From an uncultured Bacteroidales bacterium (lineage in GTDB: Bacteria > Bacteroidota > Bacteroidia > Bacteroidales > UBA932): 27,270 nt of DNA. The notes beneath the pieces were generated by a model. The model was given only the letters and a program-made list of their open reading frames with translations. It did not search any database and had not been told where the DNA came from. This document shows positions 24,496-27,270 of this stretch, piece by piece; position 1 is the stretch's first letter, and the number at the start of each line of letters is the position of its first letter. The translations under genes were made by a program, and so were the position numbers. The stretch lies in assembly GCA_934725015.1 (NCBI GenBank), contig CAKVAS010000027.1, positions 1 through 27,270 on the forward strand. The letters run 5' to 3'.

Positions 24496-27184
24496 TGCTT
24501 ATTCCGCTGCTGCTTCTGGTCCCGCCAGTGATTCCGCCGGCAGCGGAACCGCCTGAGGCGGAGGACTTTCCGTTTTTGTTGGATGAAATGTAGAACGGCC
24601 AGTAGATGCCGATTTTGAACGCCCGCTGAGTGTAGATGTTGCCGTGCGCGGTGAAGTAGTCGTTCGTCTGCATCGGCCATCCCTGTCCGGCGTTCATGAA
24701 CTTCACGAAGATGCAGGCCTTGTACCACTGGATGTTGATGAAAGCGTCGTAGTAGGGGCAGTTGCCGTATTTCTGCTGATTCTGATTGTACCACACTCCG
24801 AGCACGGGGTTGTAGCCCTGCGCGTACCACGACGTCGTAAAATAGGTGTTGAGGCCTATCTGCATCTCCATCACGTTCTTCACGACCGGGAACTGAATGT
24901 ACCACCGCAGGTTCAGCGCGAGCATAGGAAGCGGCAGTGCCTCTGTGTTCGACGAGAGCTGGAACAGCGCCTGATTGTCGAGGTGGAACTTCCAGAAAGT
25001 GAAGTTCTTCTTGAGATATGCGCTCATCACGCTCATCGCCGCCCCGTTCTGCCGGACGATCCCCTGGCTGTCATAGTAGAGACTGTTGGCGAGCAGGGCG
25101 TATCCGAACGAGGCCGCAAGATCCCACCTCGGAATGTCAAGTTCCCCGAGCACCTTGGTCGTCGAGGTCTTGCTGAAGCTGTTGTTCCACCGGAAATGGT
25201 TGGTCAGCAGGTTCTGCTGGTAGAAGTCCGGCTCCTTGAGCCCCGTCTCGAAGTGAACCTTGAGGTCAACCGGGCTGAACTTGTCCCGTCTGAACGGATA
25301 GAAGCTGAACTTCATGTTCGCATCGACACGGAAGTCGTTGACCTCATATCCCGCGAATGTATATCGCCCCGTCGCGTCCCATTCGACATATTTCTTTATC
25401 TTTCCGTTCGCCCCGGCATAGACATACGCCGAGTTGAGGTATGTGTTTTTCAGTTTTCCGGATATATAAACGTCCTTGCTGAAGCTGTAGTACGACGCGA
25501 GCTTGTCCCCGATTCCGACGTCTATCTTCGAGAGCGCGGCGTCGCTCGCCCACGGCTGCAGGCGCATGAACACCTTGTTGTCGAGGCGCAGCGTCCTCAG
25601 GGAGTCGGCGGACGAGGTCGGGTTGAGATAGAACGCGCCGTTGAAGAACTCTGAGGCCTCCGGATTGGATGAATCGATTTCGTCGGTATATTTCTTCGTG
25701 TATATGTCCAGCGTGCTGCTGTGCCCGATGTATGCCGAGGTCATGTCCTTGTCGAGAGTGTCGGCGGAATAGGTGTAGGTGCTGTCCTTCCTCGCCCGGA
25801 TCTTGTTTATGAAGCTGAAGGGGATGCGGAAGGTCTGGTCGAGGAAGAGGGTGTTCTTCTTGATCTCGTTGGAGGCATTGTGCAGGTTCACCGCAAGCTC
25901 ACGCGCGTCGAGGGTGGTGTCGCGAATCATCGAAAGGTCGGTGACTCCTCCGTTCTCGCTCTTGACTATCTTGTTGTGTATGAATCCGGTGTGCATCATG
26001 TACTTCTTCCCGAGGTAGTTCAGCCCGACCACCGCGTTGCTGTTGGTCACGTCCTCCCTCTGGAGCATGCCCTTGCCTCCGAACTTGTAGAATCCGAGGG
26101 TGAGGTTCAGTTCGGGCAGTATGTTCTGCGAAGTCCACACCCTGACGTTCATCTCCTCCTTCTCGTCCTTTGCGAAGAGGGTTCCCCAGTAGGCCAGTTC
26201 GGTGTAGGGGGTCTTGGTGTTGAACTGAGGCAGGGTGGAGGCTGAGTGGCTGTAGTCGCGGTAGGGGGTGTAGAATATGGCGTTGTCCTCCTCCTCGCGC
26301 TTGAAGTAGTTGTAGTATTGGGTCGCCGAGCCGCTCACGCCCTGCCACGTGACGTTCACGTCGTTGCGGAGCTGCGGGATGTCGTTGAACCAGTAGTTGA
26401 ATGTCGTGTCCTGCTTTATGTACCTGAACTGCTGGAAGTCCTGATCGACATTCCAGAGGACTATCCGCTTGTATTGCAGCGAGTCCGGGAAGGCGAAGGT
26501 TTCGAGGATGCGCGGGGTGTTCTCGCGGATGCTGTCCTTGTAGGCCTTGATGCTGTCCTGGCGGTGCATTATGCTGTCGGAACGCCGGAGCAGCTCCGGA
26601 AGCTTCTGCTTGTAGTCATACCTCTTGCGCTCCTTGCGGCTTAGGCTTTTGTACCATTTGTCGAAGGCAATCTTGGCAACCTCGGTGGAGTCTTTGACAT
26701 ATAGGGAGTCGAGCCTTGCCAGTTCTAGGGTGTCGCCTGCGGCGATGAGGGTGTCGCGGGTGTAGGCGCGGGTCGCCGAGTCGCGCAGGGCTATGTAGTA
26801 TTTGAACTTGAACGGGTCCTTGAACTCAAGGGAGTCGGGGATGCGGATGGTGTCCGCCGGGTTTATCAGCAGCTGCTCGGCGCTGTCTGGCGGCGTGTCG
26901 AGGCTGTCGGAGGGTGCAACCACGCTGTCTGCCTTGCTGACAATGCTGTCTGAAAGTGATGTCCGGAGACTGTCCTCGGCAAGACCGAGGCTGTCAGCCC
27001 CTGCAGGGATGACACTGTCCTTCAGAACGGCGGCTGAACTGTCGGCGGAAAGGAGACTTTCAAGGGAGTCGGCCGTGCGGCGCACTGGCACGCCGCGTCC
27101 TGCGTCAGTCCCGAACAGCCGGAATCCCGCGAACGCCACGACCAGCAGCGGCAGCCATATTTTTTTTATTCCCTTTTTATTCAT
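24479..27184 (-). CDS. Putative outer-membrane porin, Porin_10 type
   Basis: The protein has 901 residues. A hydrophobic N-terminal signal (WLPLLVVAFAGFRLFG) is followed by a low-complexity Ser/Asp-Leu region at about 35-115 made of repeated DSL/DSV units, then a charged helical part (about 150-225, KWYKSLSRKERKRYDYKQKL) and a long beta-rich region with alternating aromatic strands that should form an outer-membrane barrel (about 235-870). The tail is a Gly/Ser-rich stretch ending in SNAVRR. The arrangement matches the Bacteroidota putative porin family (Porin_10); no substrate is known. It is the first gene of a two-gene unit with the MltF-like enzyme, perhaps linking cell-wall opening to barrel placement. 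No convincing TAnnTTTG promoter is visible in the 86 bases upstream within the window. Confidence 0.8.
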   Translation of the reverse strand: MNKKGIKKIWLPLLVVAFAGFRLFGTDAGRGVPVRRTADSLESLLSADSSAAVLKDSVIPAGADSLGLAEDSLRTSLSDSIVSKADSVVAPSDSLDTPPDSAEQLLINPADTIRIPDSLEFKDPFKFKYYIALRDSATRAYTRDTLIAAGDTLELARLDSLYVKDSTEVAKIAFDKWYKSLSRKERKRYDYKQKLPELLRRSDSIMHRQDSIKAYKDSIRENTPRILETFAFPDSLQYKRIVLWNVDQDFQQFRYIKQDTTFNYWFNDIPQLRNDVNVTWQGVSGSATQYYNYFKREEEDNAIFYTPYRDYSHSASTLPQFNTKTPYTELAYWGTLFAKDEKEEMNVRVWTSQNILPELNLTLGFYKFGGKGMLQREDVTNSNAVVGLNYLGKKYMMHTGFIHNKIVKSENGGVTDLSMIRDTTLDARELAVNLHNASNEIKKNTLFLDQTFRIPFSFINKIRARKDSTYTYSADTLDKDMTSAYIGHSSTLDIYTKKYTDEIDSSNPEASEFFNGAFYLNPTSSADSLRTLRLDNKVFMRLQPWASDAALSKIDVGIGDKLASYYSFSKDVYISGKLKNTYLNSAYVYAGANGKIKKYVEWDATGRYTFAGYEVNDFRVDANMKFSFYPFRRDKFSPVDLKVHFETGLKEPDFYQQNLLTNHFRWNNSFSKTSTTKVLGELDIPRWDLAASFGYALLANSLYYDSQGIVRQNGAAMSVMSAYLKKNFTFWKFHLDNQALFQLSSNTEALPLPMLALNLRWYIQFPVVKNVMEMQIGLNTYFTTSWYAQGYNPVLGVWYNQNQQKYGNCPYYDAFINIQWYKACIFVKFMNAGQGWPMQTNDYFTAHGNIYTQRAFKIGIYWPFYISSNKNGKSSASGGSAAGGITGGTRSSSGISNAVRR

Positions 27185-27270
27185 CTCAGTTTATCAATAG
27201 TTCGTTAAAAAATAGCCAAGCCTAAGCGGCTCTGGCAGTAAATAAAATAAGTTCTTTGAAAATTTTGTCA

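Overview
The window looks like a chromosome segment of a gut-type member of the order Bacteroidales (Bacteroidota). The evidence is a SusC/SusD pair with a surface glycan-binding protein, a DUF6377-type regulator, a Porin_10-type outer-membrane protein, Bacteroidota-style promoters (TAnnTTTG at -7) and lipoprotein signals without classical Shine-Dalgarno leaders. Most of it is GC-rich by eye (galE through the porin). I cannot name a genus.

Region A (about 1-6950) is visibly AT-richer than the rest and reads as an acquired island. It holds the C-terminal part of a very large sacsin-like protein with a DUF3883-like end (5'-truncated). Two bases after its stop is an intact SF1 (UPF1/DNA2-type) helicase carrying a C-terminal PIN ribonuclease domain. 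A convergent AAA ATPase of the ATPase_2/DUF234 type with a PD-(D/E)XK-like C-terminus follows. The sacsin-like and helicase-PIN pair is the best candidate here for an undescribed, possibly defence-related, nucleic-acid-directed system, but the first partner appears broken in this copy.

Region B (about 6985-11721) is housekeeping: a PBP4-type D-Ala-D-Ala carboxypeptidase (minus strand), divergent galE, a small 91-aa protein with its own promoter and a strong terminator, and a secreted SH3/NlpC-P60 peptidoglycan endopeptidase (minus strand).

Region C (about 11938-21892) is a polysaccharide utilisation locus on the plus strand: SusC, SusD, GH30 glycosidase, a two-module surface glycan-binding lipoprotein, a terminator, then a membrane-anchored DUF6377-type regulator. 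The gene order and GH30 family suggest a beta-1,6-glucan-like substrate. susC is split by a frameshift exactly at a run of seven G, which could be phase variation, a fixed mutation or a sequencing error. The regulator promoter is bracketed by a long inverted repeat and contains a third copy of its core, suggesting autoregulation.

Region D (21899-27184) holds a YhcC-type radical SAM protein with an unusual insertion, a convergent intergenic stretch with a tandem repeat and a tiny ORF, then an overlapping minus-strand pair: a Porin_10-type outer-membrane protein followed by an MltF-like lytic transglycosylase. No tRNA, rRNA, CRISPR array or insertion sequence was recognised.
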